Positions 25,866 to 35,900 of a DNA stretch of 64,000 nucleotides are shown here, one piece after another. The position numbers and the translations under genes are program-made. The DNA is from Engelhardtia mirabilis (lineage in GTDB: Bacteria > Planctomycetota > UBA1135 > GCA-002686595): assembly GCA_007751255.1 (NCBI GenBank), contig CP036296.1, forward strand, positions 5,580,001-5,644,000. Direction: 5' to 3'. The notes under the pieces were generated by a model. The model was not told where the DNA came from and did not search any database. It saw only the letters and a program-made list of their open reading frames with translations. Position 1 is the stretch's first letter, and every line of letters begins with the position of its first letter.

Positions 25866-27391
25866 CCTTCTCGCCTCACGAGGTGGAAGGCGCACTCCAG
25901 GTGGGGCGTGTGGGGGAACAGGTCGAAGGGCTGCACCGCGGCCAAGTCGTAGGTCGCTGCCAGGAGCGGGGGAAGGTCGCGGGCGGCCGAGTCCGGATTG
26001 CACGACACGTACACCAGATGGGGCGATGCCACCTCGGCCAGACGCGCGACGACCTTCTGGTGCAACCCCGCGCGCGGTGGGTCGACTACGACCACGTCGG
26101 CGGGCGGCAGGTCGAGCTCGTCCCCCCCGAGCAGGGCGAGCACATCGCCGGAGTGGTAGCTGGCCCGCTCCACTCCGTTGAGCTGGGCGTTGACGCGAGC
26201 GTCGACCACCGCGGGCTCGACCAGCTCGAGTCCGACGACCCGCTCGAAGGCTCCGGCCAGGACCAAGCCGATCGCCCCGCCACCGCAGTAGAGGTCGTGC
26301 AGCACGCCGCCTGCCCCGGCCTCGTCGAGCCTCGCTCGAATCCAACCGAAGAGCTGCTCCGCGGCGCGGGTGTTGGTCTGGAAGAAGGAGTCCGGCGAGA
26401 CGCGGAATCGCGTCCCAAGCAGCCGCTCCTCGATCCAGCCCGGGCCGTGACGGGTGGTCTGAACCTCGCCCAGGGCCACGGTCGAGAGACGGTCGGTCTC
26501 GCTGTGAACCAGGGTCGTTAGCTCCGGATGCCGCGCGACCAACTCCTCACACAGGGTGTCGAATGCCGCGGGCGAGCCCGGAGATGTCACCAGATGCGCC
26601 ATGACCTCACCGCTGTGGACCCCGTGTCGCAGGACGAGGTGGCGCAGGTAGCCCGAGTGGGACGCGGTGTCCCACGGCTCGAGTCCCGAGGCGAGCGCCA
26701 GCTCCCGAACGGTGGCGAGCAGGCCGTCGCCTCCGCTGAACTGAATCGAGCAGGCGCTCACGTCCAACACCTTGTCGTGGCGTCCGCGCGCGTGCAGCCC
26801 CAGGCCGAAGTCGGTGCGCCGCCCGTCTCCACCCTCGGGCTCCCGCCGCTCGACCCAACGCTTCGCGGAGAAGGTGAAGTCCATCTTGTTGCGGTAGCCG
26901 TAGATGGACTCGCAGCCGATCAGGGCAGGAACCTCCCCGAGGCCGAACTCCGACAGGCCGCGCAACTGCCGCATCAGCAGCCGGTGCTTCTCCGCCAACT
27001 GCCGTGGGTAGGCCAGGTCCTGGAAGCTGCAGCCGCCGCACTCGCCGAAGTGGGAGCAACGGGGCTCCACGCGATCGGGGGACGGCCGCAGGACCCGCAT
27101 CACATCGGCCTCGACCTTGCTTCGTCGACGCTGCTTGACGCGCCCTTCCACCAGGGCGCCGGGAGTCGCCCGTGCGAAGTTCACCGTGTAGGCCCCAACC
27201 CGACCGCTCGCCCGACCGCGCTCGGCCAGACCATCGACCTCGCAGACAAACCGGTCGTCGCGGCGCGGTAGCCGCGGCGCGGTCTCCGGTGCACCCCAGA
27301 TCTCCCCGGGTTGGGCGTCGCTGGGCAGTGAATCGACTCCGCGGGTGTCAACACCCTCGGAGTCCGGAGTGGCATCGGTGTGTTCGATCAC
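25862..27391 (-). CDS. rlmD: 23S rRNA (uracil-C5)-methyltransferase, RlmD/RumA type
   Basis: About 509 residues from a GTG at 27391; the start is uncertain because the frame stays open to 27568. A TRAM-like domain comes first (YTVNFARATPGALVEGRV), then the iron-sulfur cysteines CSHFGECGGC with a fourth in VSACSI. The SAM fold shows FFQTN, LHDLYCGGGAIGL and VVDPPRAGL, and the catalytic Cys is in VSCNPDSAARDL. This motif set is that of the TrmA/RlmD family, with the cluster specific to RlmD-like enzymes. An N-terminal acidic extension of ~45 residues is extra. Its stop overlaps the start of the small four-cysteine gene. Confidence 0.88.
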   Translation of the reverse strand: MIEHTDATPDSEGVDTRGVDSLPSDAQPGEIWGAPETAPRLPRRDDRFVCEVDGLAERGRASGRVGAYTVNFARATPGALVEGRVKQRRRSKVEADVMRVLRPSPDRVEPRCSHFGECGGCSFQDLAYPRQLAEKHRLLMRQLRGLSEFGLGEVPALIGCESIYGYRNKMDFTFSAKRWVERREPEGGDGRRTDFGLGLHARGRHDKVLDVSACSIQFSGGDGLLATVRELALASGLEPWDTASHSGYLRHLVLRHGVHSGEVMAHLVTSPGSPAAFDTLCEELVARHPELTTLVHSETDRLSTVALGEVQTTRHGPGWIEERLLGTRFRVSPDSFFQTNTRAAEQLFGWIRARLDEAGAGGVLHDLYCGGGAIGLVLAGAFERVVGLELVEPAVVDARVNAQLNGVERASYHSGDVLALLGGDELDLPPADVVVVDPPRAGLHQKVVARLAEVASPHLVYVSCNPDSAARDLPPLLAATYDLAAVQPFDLFPHTPHLECAFHLVRREG

Positions 27392-27486
27392 GGTAGGTGG
27401 TGCCCCGGCCCACCGGAGCGGCTGGGAACGGGCGCAAGAGTCTGCACGAATCCCGGCAGCGTTGGTCCATCGCGTGGCGAGTCCTC

Positions 27487-28218
27487 TCACCCTGCTTCCA
27501 ACCGTCGATCGAGTTCGAGCAGGGCCCGTCCGAGGGCTCCGATCGCCGAGTCCGATTCCTCGCTCCACACACCATCACCCAACGGATCGCCGTCCAGCTG
27601 GTTCCTGTCCTCCCCACCCTCGTCCTCCCCACCCTCGTCCTCCCCACCCTCGTCCTCGAAGCCCTTCGGGATCTCGACCCTGCCGCCACCCACGAGGCAG
27701 TCACCCAGGGCCCGTCGCTCGACGAGGAAGCCGAACAGGATCCGCCTCTGGTGCCAGGGCAGGCCGTTGAAGGACGCCGCCGCCCGATCCGCAAGACCGA
27801 AAGGCACCCCCAGCACGTCGGCCACGAACCGGTCCCGCTCCACATCCGTCGGTCGCACCCGGCGCCCATCGCCTGCGGAGTCCGGACTACCCAGGGCCTC
27901 TTCGAGCAGCTTCGCATCGAGGACCGCACGCACCATGCGCTCATGGCGACCAGAATCGGCGCTCGCCCCGCAGCAGCCATCGACACACCCAGCGACACTC
28001 CCGGCGAGCTGGTCCACATCGACCAGCAGCGCCGACTCCCGCACGATCCGAGCACACAACGAGCGAGCACACAACGAGCGAGCACACCGCGCCCGAGCGC
28101 CGCGCGGCTCGACGCGCTCCGATTCTGAGCGTTTCGATACGGGCCGCCCAGATCCCGACCGCCGTGAATCAGCGGCTGCTTCGCCCGGTGCGCCGCGATG
28201 CCCCCTACTCTTCACCAA
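27487..28218 (-). CDS. Hypothetical protein with acidic EDEGG repeat
   Basis: Up to 243 residues; the true start is unclear, and the first ~55 residues (Arg-rich, repeated SLCAR) look non-coding, with a GTG at 28044 a possible alternative. The central part is plausible protein (VERDRFVADVLGVPFGLADR, GLPWHQRRILFGFLVERRALGD), faintly recalling the helix-rich part of ECF sigma factors, but no defined motif supports this. Three EDEGG repeats encoded by a 15-bp tandem repeat (27608-27652) lie near residue 200. It is upstream of rlmD on the same strand. Function unknown. Confidence 0.45.
   Translation of the reverse strand: MVKSRGHRGAPGEAAADSRRSGSGRPVSKRSESERVEPRGARARCARSLCARSLCARIVRESALLVDVDQLAGSVAGCVDGCCGASADSGRHERMVRAVLDAKLLEEALGSPDSAGDGRRVRPTDVERDRFVADVLGVPFGLADRAAASFNGLPWHQRRILFGFLVERRALGDCLVGGGRVEIPKGFEDEGGEDEGGEDEGGEDRNQLDGDPLGDGVWSEESDSAIGALGRALLELDRRLEAG
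27608..27652. repeat. 15-bp tandem repeat, three copies, coding for EDEGG
   Basis: Three perfect head-to-tail copies of TCCTCCCCACCCTCG (plus strand) inside the hypothetical gene. Because 15 is a multiple of three, copy-number change would keep the reading frame. Confidence 0.9.
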
Positions 28219-28778
28219 CTCCCCCTTCGCGACCGAAGTCGAAGCGGCCTGGAGCCTCCCCCAGCCCGCATCGAAGCAACCAAGCGTCGGTCAGCCGGGG
28301 AACGATTCGCCTGCGGTCAAGGGCTGCAACGAACCCGACGCGTCGCAGCACGGCAATGCGACCGGTCTCGTCCGACTCCGCCGCCTTGCGAGACGTCGGA
28401 GCTACGAAGCGAGGCTGAGTGCCGCCGATCTTCACTGCGACGCCTCCACCTTCATCCGCGACCGCAGGGACAGATGCCCCTGATGCACCCGAGTCCCCCG
28501 CAGCGCCCGCAGCGCCCGCAGCGCCCGCAGCGCCCGCAGCGCCCGCAACGACGCCAGCGCCCGCAGCTCCAGCCGAGTTCGTGAGACCGGCGCCGTCCAC
28601 GGCACCGGCACCTCCGACTCCCGCTTGTCCCTCTCCTCCACGGCTGATCCTCCTCGTCGGGGTTCTGATCCGGTGTGGGTCACCGGCGATCGCTCACCGA
28701 GCCCCCCACGAACGCCGCTGGTGCAACTCTGTGCCGCGACCCTTTGCAGATTCCTGCGACAAGCCGTTGACAGTGCCG
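28219..28778. other. 560-bp stretch without a confident gene
   Basis: Codon-position bias is weak here compared with neighbouring genes. The longest minus frame (28205-28600) starts with Gly-Ala repeats that merely translate a 9-bp tandem array. It could hold the promoter of the hypothetical gene (27487-28218). No RNA gene or clear promoter was recognised. Confidence 0.5.
28501..28545. repeat. 9-bp tandem repeat, five copies
   Basis: Five perfect copies of CAGCGCCCG in head-to-tail order, followed by degenerate units. Located in the gene-poor stretch, so probably non-coding. Confidence 0.9.
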
Positions 28779-29975
28779 TCAATCGTCAACGAACAGCTCG
28801 TGACCGCGGGCCGCCACCGGCACGTCGCGTACGCCGTCGTCGTCCAGAAGCAGCACGCGATCGTGCAGATTGACCGTCGGGCACACGTGCATCGGCACCA
28901 GATCCAGCAAGCCGCCCAGGGCTGGCAGCGCCCCCTCGGGACCGTCGAGGGGCAGGTGCTCCTCATTGGGCGTCGCCGCCTCCAGGCCGCGGATCCCCAA
29001 GGCCACCGCCACCGGGCTACCGGCCTCCGCCGCCAGGGCCTTCGAGCCTGCGTCGCAGGTCACGCGCCCGCTACGCGGTCGACTGACAATCCGCGACAGG
29101 ACCACGGCCGCCGGTTCGAGCCCCAACTCGGGGTTCTCGAGCTCGCTGCGCAGATCGTGCAACACGACCGTCCCCGGCGACACGCGGTGGAGCGGCTCAC
29201 CGGCCGCACCCTCCAACGGCCGCGTCTCGAGCACGTGCCGAAACGCCGGCGTGCCACTGGTCACCACCTCCGCGACCACCACACCGGCGCCATGCAGCTG
29301 CCTCAGGATCCCGCGCAGCCGCGCGAAACAAGCGTCGATCCGCACCCCGCGCTCGGGGAAGTCGGCGTGCAAGTGCCCCTCGTAGGCGTGCAAGCCGCGC
29401 AACCTCGGGCCCGCGGCCCTGGCGGTCGCGAGGATGCGGTCGACGTCGTCGTAGGGCGCTCCGGTGCGGTCCATGCCCGGATTGGCGTCGACGAAGAGTC
29501 CGACATTCGGCCGCACGAGGCCGACCGCCGCAGGCTCCTCGACGAGCACCGAGACGGTGTGCCGCGGATGCAGTGCTGCCAACTGGGACGTCCGTCGGGC
29601 GGAGGCGCTCGATTGCGGATAGGCCACCAGCACGTCTCCGAAGTCACCGGCGGGCAGTCCATCCAGGAGCTCCAGCAGGACACGCAGCTCGGCGGTGGTC
29701 GCTACCTTGAACGCGCGCAGCCCCCGCGCGAGCAGCAGCGCCCAGATCTGCGGTGTCTTGGTGGTCTTCAAGTGTGGTCGCCAACGGTCGGCGTCCGCCC
29801 CGGCCCAGGCGATCACGCGATCCACGTTGCGAGCCGCCGCGCGCAGGTCCACCAACAGCGCCGGCGTCAGCAGCCGATCGAGCAGGTCGGGTGCGAGACC
29901 ACGGGAGAGGGGCGCTGCGGAATTGAACGGGGAAGAAGCGCGCCCACCCCGCGTCAGACCGGAATTGGTGTCCAC
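28779..29975 (-). CDS. PLP-dependent D-threonine aldolase / D-serine dehydratase-like enzyme
   Basis: About 398 residues from a GTG at 29975. The alanine-racemase-type TIM barrel begins LLTPALLVDLRAAARNVDR, and RPHLKTTKTPQ carries the expected PLP lysine. GLHAYEGHLHAD and VVTSGTPAFRH are phosphate and cofactor loops. The C-terminal D-ser dehydratase-like domain ends with VPMHVCPTVNLHD, whose His and Cys form the metal site of D-threonine aldolases and D-serine dehydratases. The substrate (beta-hydroxy-D-amino acid) is inferred from family. Longer upstream reading would overlap the divergent lipoprotein gene and is rejected; 70 bp separate the two start codons. Confidence 0.82.
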   Translation of the reverse strand: MDTNSGLTRGGRASSPFNSAAPLSRGLAPDLLDRLLTPALLVDLRAAARNVDRVIAWAGADADRWRPHLKTTKTPQIWALLLARGLRAFKVATTAELRVLLELLDGLPAGDFGDVLVAYPQSSASARRTSQLAALHPRHTVSVLVEEPAAVGLVRPNVGLFVDANPGMDRTGAPYDDVDRILATARAAGPRLRGLHAYEGHLHADFPERGVRIDACFARLRGILRQLHGAGVVVAEVVTSGTPAFRHVLETRPLEGAAGEPLHRVSPGTVVLHDLRSELENPELGLEPAAVVLSRIVSRPRSGRVTCDAGSKALAAEAGSPVAVALGIRGLEAATPNEEHLPLDGPEGALPALGGLLDLVPMHVCPTVNLHDRVLLLDDDGVRDVPVAARGHELFVDD

Positions 29976-30045
29976 GGCCCCATTCTGGCCGCGGTGCGCC
30001 GGGATTCCGTCGCCACTTCCTTGCACTCCAGCCCCGAGACCTTCG

Positions 30046-31014
30046 ATGCATCGAGCCCCTCGCACCTGGGCCCCCGTGCCCGCCCTCGCCCCCTGCCTTG
30101 CCGGGCTCCTGTCCGGTGCCTCCTGCAAGGCGCCCGCGCCCGATGGTCCGAATCCCGCAGGCACGCCCGCGGGCCAGCCCACAACCGCGCAGCTCGACTC
30201 GACCAGCCAGTCCTTCGTGGGCGGCCTGGAGCTCGACGACCGTGGCCGACTCACCCCCGAGGCCCTGGCCAAGCTGGGCATCGCACAGGACACGGTCTTC
30301 CTGGAGGACCTCGAGCCCGACGCCGGTCCCCACGTCTACGAATCGTCCGATGGCACGGCCACCGCGACTCTGACCCACTACGAGGGTCGAGGCTGGACGC
30401 TGAGTGCGCGGTCCGGGCACCAGCAGATCTCGATGATCGCCACGGGCAGCCTGGGCGACATGGCCGCGCACTCGTCCACCGGCGCCGGCTCACCGGCCGG
30501 TTCTGACAGGATCGAGCAGCCCGTCGGCGATTGGGTCCTGGCCGTGACGCCGACCGGCGGGGATTGGGACAGCGCGCGCGAACGCGATGACTTCACCGTC
30601 ACCTTCACGGCCCGGCCCCGGTTCGACCCCGCCTCGGCCGGCGCGCCCCAGCCCGGCATCCTGCGCGACGCGCCCCTCAACAGCTCGTTGCCCAACTACG
30701 GCGGGCCCCAGCCGATCCTGCCGACGTTCACCTACGCCAGTCCCGACGGCGCCGTCGAGCTCACCTTCGCCCGCCTCGAGAACGACAGTTGGTGGCTCAC
30801 TGGCACCGTCCATGAAGACGGCCGCCGGGTCGACCAGTTCGTACGCCCGATCTCGGACCGCCGCGCCGCGCGGATGGAGGCTGACGACTGGCGTCTGACC
30901 GAAGACATCGGCACCTACCGCTTCACAGTGCGTCCGGTGAACGGCGATTGGGCCGGCGCGCGCACGGGCGAGGACTTCGAGGTCACCTTCGCTGCGCCAA
31001 ACAGGGCTGATTGA
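30046..31014 (+). CDS. Putative lipoprotein with two related C-terminal repeats
   Basis: 322 residues. The N-terminus (LAPCLAGLLSGASCKAPAP) is a lipoprotein signal, with the lipidated Cys at about 29. Two similar segments follow: one contains LTHYEGRGWTLSARSGHQQ and ends GDWDSARERDDFTVTFTA, the other contains FARLENDSWWLTGTVHEDG and ends GDWAGARTGEDFEVTFAA. Each pairs a W-containing beta strand with a GDW-x-x-AR-x-x-(D/E)DF-x-VTF motif. No known family recognised. ATG 30046 directly precedes the signal. Divergent from the aldolase-like gene. Confidence 0.7.
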   Translation: MHRAPRTWAPVPALAPCLAGLLSGASCKAPAPDGPNPAGTPAGQPTTAQLDSTSQSFVGGLELDDRGRLTPEALAKLGIAQDTVFLEDLEPDAGPHVYESSDGTATATLTHYEGRGWTLSARSGHQQISMIATGSLGDMAAHSSTGAGSPAGSDRIEQPVGDWVLAVTPTGGDWDSARERDDFTVTFTARPRFDPASAGAPQPGILRDAPLNSSLPNYGGPQPILPTFTYASPDGAVELTFARLENDSWWLTGTVHEDGRRVDQFVRPISDRRAARMEADDWRLTEDIGTYRFTVRPVNGDWAGARTGEDFEVTFAAPNRAD

Positions 31015-31035
31015 GCCCGTACCCGGGGATCGGGC
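31015..31035. terminator. Candidate hairpin between convergent genes
   Basis: GCCCG and CGGGC form a 5-bp stem around an 11-nt loop immediately after the lipoprotein stop and 10 bp before the end of the convergent TPR gene. No T-run; weak support. Confidence 0.25.
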
Positions 31036-31044
31036 GCCTCGCGC

Positions 31045-32157
31045 TCAGTCCCCGCGCAGCTCGCGCAAGAGGTCGCGGCTCTCGATGTCGTCGATGTCGT
31101 GCTCGAGCGCGACCTGCAGCCAGGCGCGAGCGTCGGCGGAGCGACCCAGCTCCGAGTACAAACGCCCGAGCAGGGCGGCGACGCCGGGCTCCATGTGGGC
31201 AAAGCCCTCGACCGCCTGAAGGGCGCCGAGCGCGTCCTCGAGCCTGCCACTCTCGCGGTAGAACTCGGCCAGGGCCACGTGCGCCCGCGCGCCGTCCACA
31301 TCGAGCGGACGGATGGCGCAGCCGCTGAGGAGCGTCCGCTCGGCCTCCGCGCGCTTGCCCGCCAGGGTCAGGGCGCGACCCAGAACGGTCCAGGCGCCCA
31401 CGTCGTCGCCGTCGAGTTCGATGGCGCGGCGGGCCAGGGTCGTCGCCTCCTCCGCATCGTCGGCCAAGGCGATGCGCGCCAGCTCGCGATAGCCGTCCGA
31501 CGACTCCGGCTCGAGGGCCACCACCCGCTGGAAGCAGGAGCGCGCCCCCTCGTCGTTGCCGAGCACGGCGCGCAGGGTTCCGAGTTCCAGCCACGCGAAG
31601 ACGTGGCCGGGATCGACCTCGACCGCGCGCTCCAGCAGTTGCGTGGCCTCCTCGTCGTCACGCGCGAAGAAGCGCGCGAGCAAGAACAGGATCTGCTCGT
31701 CGTCCGGATCCAGATCGAGGCCCGCGCGCAGGTCCTTCTCGGCGGACTCGAGGTCCCCCTGCTCCAGGTGCAAGGTCCCGAGCTGGGCGTAGAGCGTCGC
31801 GCTGGCGTCGATGCCGAGGGCCTCGTCGAGCAACTCCTCGGCCTCCTCGGCGCGCCCCATGGAGGCGTAGGTGTGCGCCAGTCCGCTGTGCCCGAGGGTG
31901 TCGACCGGATCGAGGTCCATGGCCCGTCGGTAGGCGCGCTCGGCGCCCTCGTGGTCGTCGCGCAGGAGCTCGATCTCGCCCAGCAGCAGCCACAGGCTGA
32001 GATTCATCGGGTCCCGGTCCAGGGCCGCGCGCAGGCTCTCCGAGGCCTCGATCAAGGCGGACTCGCGCTCCAGATCGCCCTCCGGCGGGTCGACCAGGGC
32101 GCGCTCCAGAGCTTGGCGGCACTCGTCGGGCACGCCGCTGGTGGGCTCGCCGCTCAC
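31045..32157 (-). CDS. TPR-repeat protein
   Basis: 370 residues made almost entirely of tetratricopeptide repeats, for example LWLLLGEIELLRDDHEGAERAYRRAMDLDPVDTLGHSGLAHTY and later units of about 34 residues, roughly nine in all. No signal peptide or membrane segment, so it is a cytoplasmic adaptor. The start is a GTG (32157-32155) that overlaps the trmL stop as GTGA, so expression is likely coupled to trmL. The partner protein cannot be identified from sequence. Confidence 0.85.
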   Translation of the reverse strand: MSGEPTSGVPDECRQALERALVDPPEGDLERESALIEASESLRAALDRDPMNLSLWLLLGEIELLRDDHEGAERAYRRAMDLDPVDTLGHSGLAHTYASMGRAEEAEELLDEALGIDASATLYAQLGTLHLEQGDLESAEKDLRAGLDLDPDDEQILFLLARFFARDDEEATQLLERAVEVDPGHVFAWLELGTLRAVLGNDEGARSCFQRVVALEPESSDGYRELARIALADDAEEATTLARRAIELDGDDVGAWTVLGRALTLAGKRAEAERTLLSGCAIRPLDVDGARAHVALAEFYRESGRLEDALGALQAVEGFAHMEPGVAALLGRLYSELGRSADARAWLQVALEHDIDDIESRDLLRELRGD

Positions 32158-32732
32158 GCGCCACCGCCCGGCCCGCGAGGGCCACTGGCCCGCACCACGT
32201 CGGCGGCCCTCAGGTCCTCCTGCTCGCGCGGATCGGCCTCGTAGCGGCCGTCATTCTCGGGCAGACCGACCCCCGACCGATCGAGGGCCGTGTACAGGGC
32301 CAGGGCGGCGACGTTGGCCAGGTTCAGGCTGCGCACGCCGGGGCGGATGGGGATGTAGATGTGGGCCTGCGGGTGCTCGGCCAGCAGTGCGGCGGGCAGC
32401 CCGCGGGACTCGCAACCCAGCACCAGCACGTCGTCGGGGCGGAACGCCGCTTGGAACAGGGACTGCCCCCCACGAGCCGTGAACAGCCTCAAGCGCTGCT
32501 CGAGGGGACGCTGTGCCCCCTGTTCGAGGGCCGACCGGGCCGCAGCCCAATCCGCGTGGACCCTCAGGTCCACCTGGGGCCAGTAGTCCAGCCCGGCCCG
32601 TTTCAGGTAGCGATCCTCCAGGGAGAAACCCAGGGGCTCCACGAGGTGCAGCGGCACCCCAGTGGCGGCCGCTAGGCGGGCGGCGCAACCGGTGTTGTGC
32701 GGGATCTCGGGATGCAGCAGGACCAGGTCCAA
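32154..32732 (-). CDS. trmL: tRNA (cytidine/uridine-34 2'-O)-methyltransferase
   Basis: 192 residues of the SPOUT superfamily. LDLVLLHPEIPHNTGCAARL is the TrmL N-terminus, followed by HLVEPLGFSLEDRYLKRAGLDYW, LGCESRGLP and the knot region YIPIRPGVRSLNLANVAALALYTAL. TrmL methylates the wobble ribose of leucine tRNAs using SAM. A TTG at 32732 gives the right N-terminus; the long upstream frame is shadow of the divergent kinase gene. A C-terminal extension of ~35 residues is charged. Stop overlaps the TPR gene start. Confidence 0.88.
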   Translation of the reverse strand: MDLVLLHPEIPHNTGCAARLAAATGVPLHLVEPLGFSLEDRYLKRAGLDYWPQVDLRVHADWAAARSALEQGAQRPLEQRLRLFTARGGQSLFQAAFRPDDVLVLGCESRGLPAALLAEHPQAHIYIPIRPGVRSLNLANVAALALYTALDRSGVGLPENDGRYEADPREQEDLRAADVVRASGPRGPGGGA

Positions 32733-32901
32733 GGTTGTTGGGCCGCCCCGATCGGAGGCGTGCCGCCGGATCCTACCCGCCCGGCGGACCTGCCCGGGCC
32801 CGCGGGAGGCCCGTCCTGGCCGATCCGCTCTCCGACCCATCTCTGGGGATGCCGGGGCGAGGGGGTCAAGGACTGCCCCACCGACAGCCGACCTGACGAC
32901 T

Positions 32902-35900
32902 GTGCGGCTGCCCGCCTCTACCACCACCCACGATCGCGAATCGCGGCCCGACCCCCCCGATCGGCAGGTGCGGCCCTCGTCCCCCCGGCCCTGGCGGCCA
33001 TCGCTGCTGCCGGTCATGGCGGCGGTCGGCGGCCTCGCACTCACGGGAATCGCGACCGTCCTGGTCGACGAGAACGCCGATCGACAGGTCCAGGAAGCCC
33101 TGAACGCCCAATCCGAGGCGCTGGCGGGCTCTCTCGGGCACGTGATCGACCAGCACCTCCAGGCCCTGGTCGACGCTCGAGCGCTGATCGGCGCCCTCCC
33201 CCCGAGCGGGCTCGACCGTCGGACATGGAGGCGTTTCGTCGTGGGCCAGGAGCTCGATCAGCGCCTGCGAGGCCTGTTCGGAGTGGCCTGGGTCGAGTGC
33301 GTGGATCGCGACGCCCTGGTCGAGTTCGAATCGGCGGTCGCCGCCGAGTATCCGAGCGACCTCGACTTCGCGGTGCGCGCCCATCCCAGCGGCCCAGGCA
33401 AGGCGCCCGACGGCCAGGCGGCGTTGGTGATCCGCTACCACGAACCCCTCGAGCTCAACGCCGAGGCCCTCGGTGTCGACCTGGCCACCGCCCCCGGCGC
33501 CCTGTCCGGGCTTCTGCGAGCGCGCGACACGGGTCGGCCCGCCACCTCGCCGCCAATGCGCCTGGCCCAGGATGGCAATGCCGTCGCCGACAAGCTGGTC
33601 TTCTACGTCCCGGTCTACGACACCCCGCAGGTTCCGGCGACGATCGCCGAGCGACGGGCCGCCCTGCGCGGCTTCATCGCCGGGCCGATGAACCTGCAGC
33701 AGATCCTCGAGGACGAGACCCTCGGCCCGGCGGACGGCCTGGCCCTCGCCATCGTGGACGCTGTGGACGGCGTGGCCCTGGCGCGAGTCACGCCCCACGA
33801 CTTCGACACGATCGAACCACGCGTTGCCATGTCGAGCACCTCGGTCGCCGGGCGCGAGTGGCTCGTCACCGCTGCCAAGCCCGCCGGACGGGCCTCGACC
33901 GTGACGGTGCTGACGGCCGTCACCGGAACCGCCCTGTCCTTGGCCCTCGCCACGCTTCTAGCCGCCCTCGCGCGGGCCGGCCGGCTCGGCGCCCCTCGTC
34001 CGCGTGGCGCGCAGGACGCTGCGAACTCTCCCGCCAGCCTTGCGTCGCGGGTGCTCGACAGCCTGCGCTACGGCGTCGCGGTGCTCGCCACGGACGGCAG
34101 CCCGATGTTCGCGAACCGAGCTTGGCGCGAGGACGGCGAGGGCCAAGGACAGCAGGAGAGCAACCTGGGTGAGCTGCTCTGGGCGGCGTTCGAGAGCGAA
34201 GTACCGACGCTGCTCGCTGGCAAGCACTCGACCATCGTGCGCGAGCTCTGCATCCCCGGCGATCGACGGCCGCGCCAGGTGGTGATCCGGGTCAGCGCCA
34301 TCGAAACGGCGCAGGGACCCGCGCTCTGCGTCACCTGCGAAGACGTCACCCTGCGTCGTCACGCCGAGCAACAGCTCCTGCGCAGCCGCAACATGCTCGA
34401 GGCCACGACGCGCATGTCCCAGGTCGGCGGTTGGGAGCTCGACATCGATCGCTCCGAGCTGCATTGGGCGGACGAAGCCTTCCGCATCCACGAACTGCCC
34501 CTCGGCGAGCAGCCGGGCCTCCAGGACGCGATCGAGTTCTTCGAGTCGGGCGCGCAGTCCGAGTTCCGTCGCACGATCGACAACGCCCTGGTACGCGGTC
34601 AGGGCTGGGACCTGGAGCTACCCCTGGTCACCGCCCGCGGCAACCGACGCTGGATTCGCACCGTGGGCCGCGCCGAGCGCTCCGAGGGTCGAACCGTAAG
34701 GATCCAAGGCTCCTACCAGGACGTCACCGAGCGCCGCGCGGACGAGGACCGATTGCGCCTGTCCGAGGAGCGCTTCCGCCTGATCGCCGAACACGCCACC
34801 GACGGCATCTGGGACTGGGACCTGAAGACCGGCCAGGAGTACCTCAGCCCGAGCTTCAAGGCTCTCTTCGGCTACGCCGACCACGAACTGCCCAACACGC
34901 CCGAGGGTTGGCAGCGAATCATCCTGGCCGAGGATCGCGAGCTCTTGGAGCAGGCGCTGCAGGCCCATGTGGAGCGCGGAGAGGACTTCGCCGTTCCGGT
35001 TCGCTTCAACCACAAGCAGGCGGGCATCGTCTGGGTCATCTGCCGTGGGCAGGCGATCTTCGACAACGACGGCACGGCGGTGCGCGTGGTCGGGACCCAC
35101 ACCGACATCACCCAGCTCAAGCACACCGAGGCCGAGCTCGAGCGCGCGCGCGAGGCAGCCGAAGCCGGCAGCCGCTCCAAGTCGGAATTCCTGGCCAACA
35201 TGAGCCACGAGATCCGCACTCCGATCACCGCGATCCTCGGCTTCGTCGACCTGCTCGCGACCCGCGACGACTTGGACACGGAGTCCGCGGACTTCCTCGA
35301 GACCATCGAACGCAACGGGCGTCACCTGCTCGAGATCATCGACGACATCCTCGACCTCTCCAAGATCGAAGCCGGACGCATGGCGGTCGAGCGCCGCGAG
35401 GTCGATCCGGCGGCGTTGCTCGAAGAGGTGCGCGAGTTGTTGGAGGTCCGCGCGCGAGGTCACGGCCTGGAACTGACCGTCAGCGTCGACGAGGACGTCC
35501 CCGAGCGCATCGAGAGCGACGCTCTACGGTTGCGCCAGATCCTGCTCAACCTGGTCGGCAACGCGATCAAGTTCACGGAGTCCGGCTCGGTGCAGGTGCA
35601 TGCCAGCTGCGACCAAGGAGCCGAACGCCCCCGCCTCCGGATCGAGGTCATCGACACCGGCGTGGGCGTCGAACCGGATGCGATCGACCGGCTGTTCCGC
35701 CCCTTTACCCAGGCCGACGACTCACACACCCGCACCTTCGGCGGAACGGGACTCGGCCTGACAATCTCCCAACGCCTGGCCGGCATGCTGGGCGGCGAGA
35801 TCGAGGTCCGCTCGACGCCCGGACAGGGCAGCACCTTCACGGTCACGGTTGACGCCGGCGCCTGCGCGGGGAAGTCCACGGGCACAGCGATCAAGGCAAC

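Noticed and set aside
25866-26345. N-terminal extension of the small four-cysteine protein
   Set aside because: It is an Arg-rich out-of-frame reading of rlmD; the coupled GTG at 25865 fits the protein core.
28205-28600. 131-codon minus-strand frame with Gly-Ala repeats
   Set aside because: Its repeats only reflect the 9-bp tandem DNA array and codon-position bias is weak; kept as non-genic.
28419-30506. 695-codon plus-strand open frame
   Set aside because: It is antisense to the aldolase-like gene; the translation is low-complexity, and the minus-strand protein has clear PLP and metal motifs.
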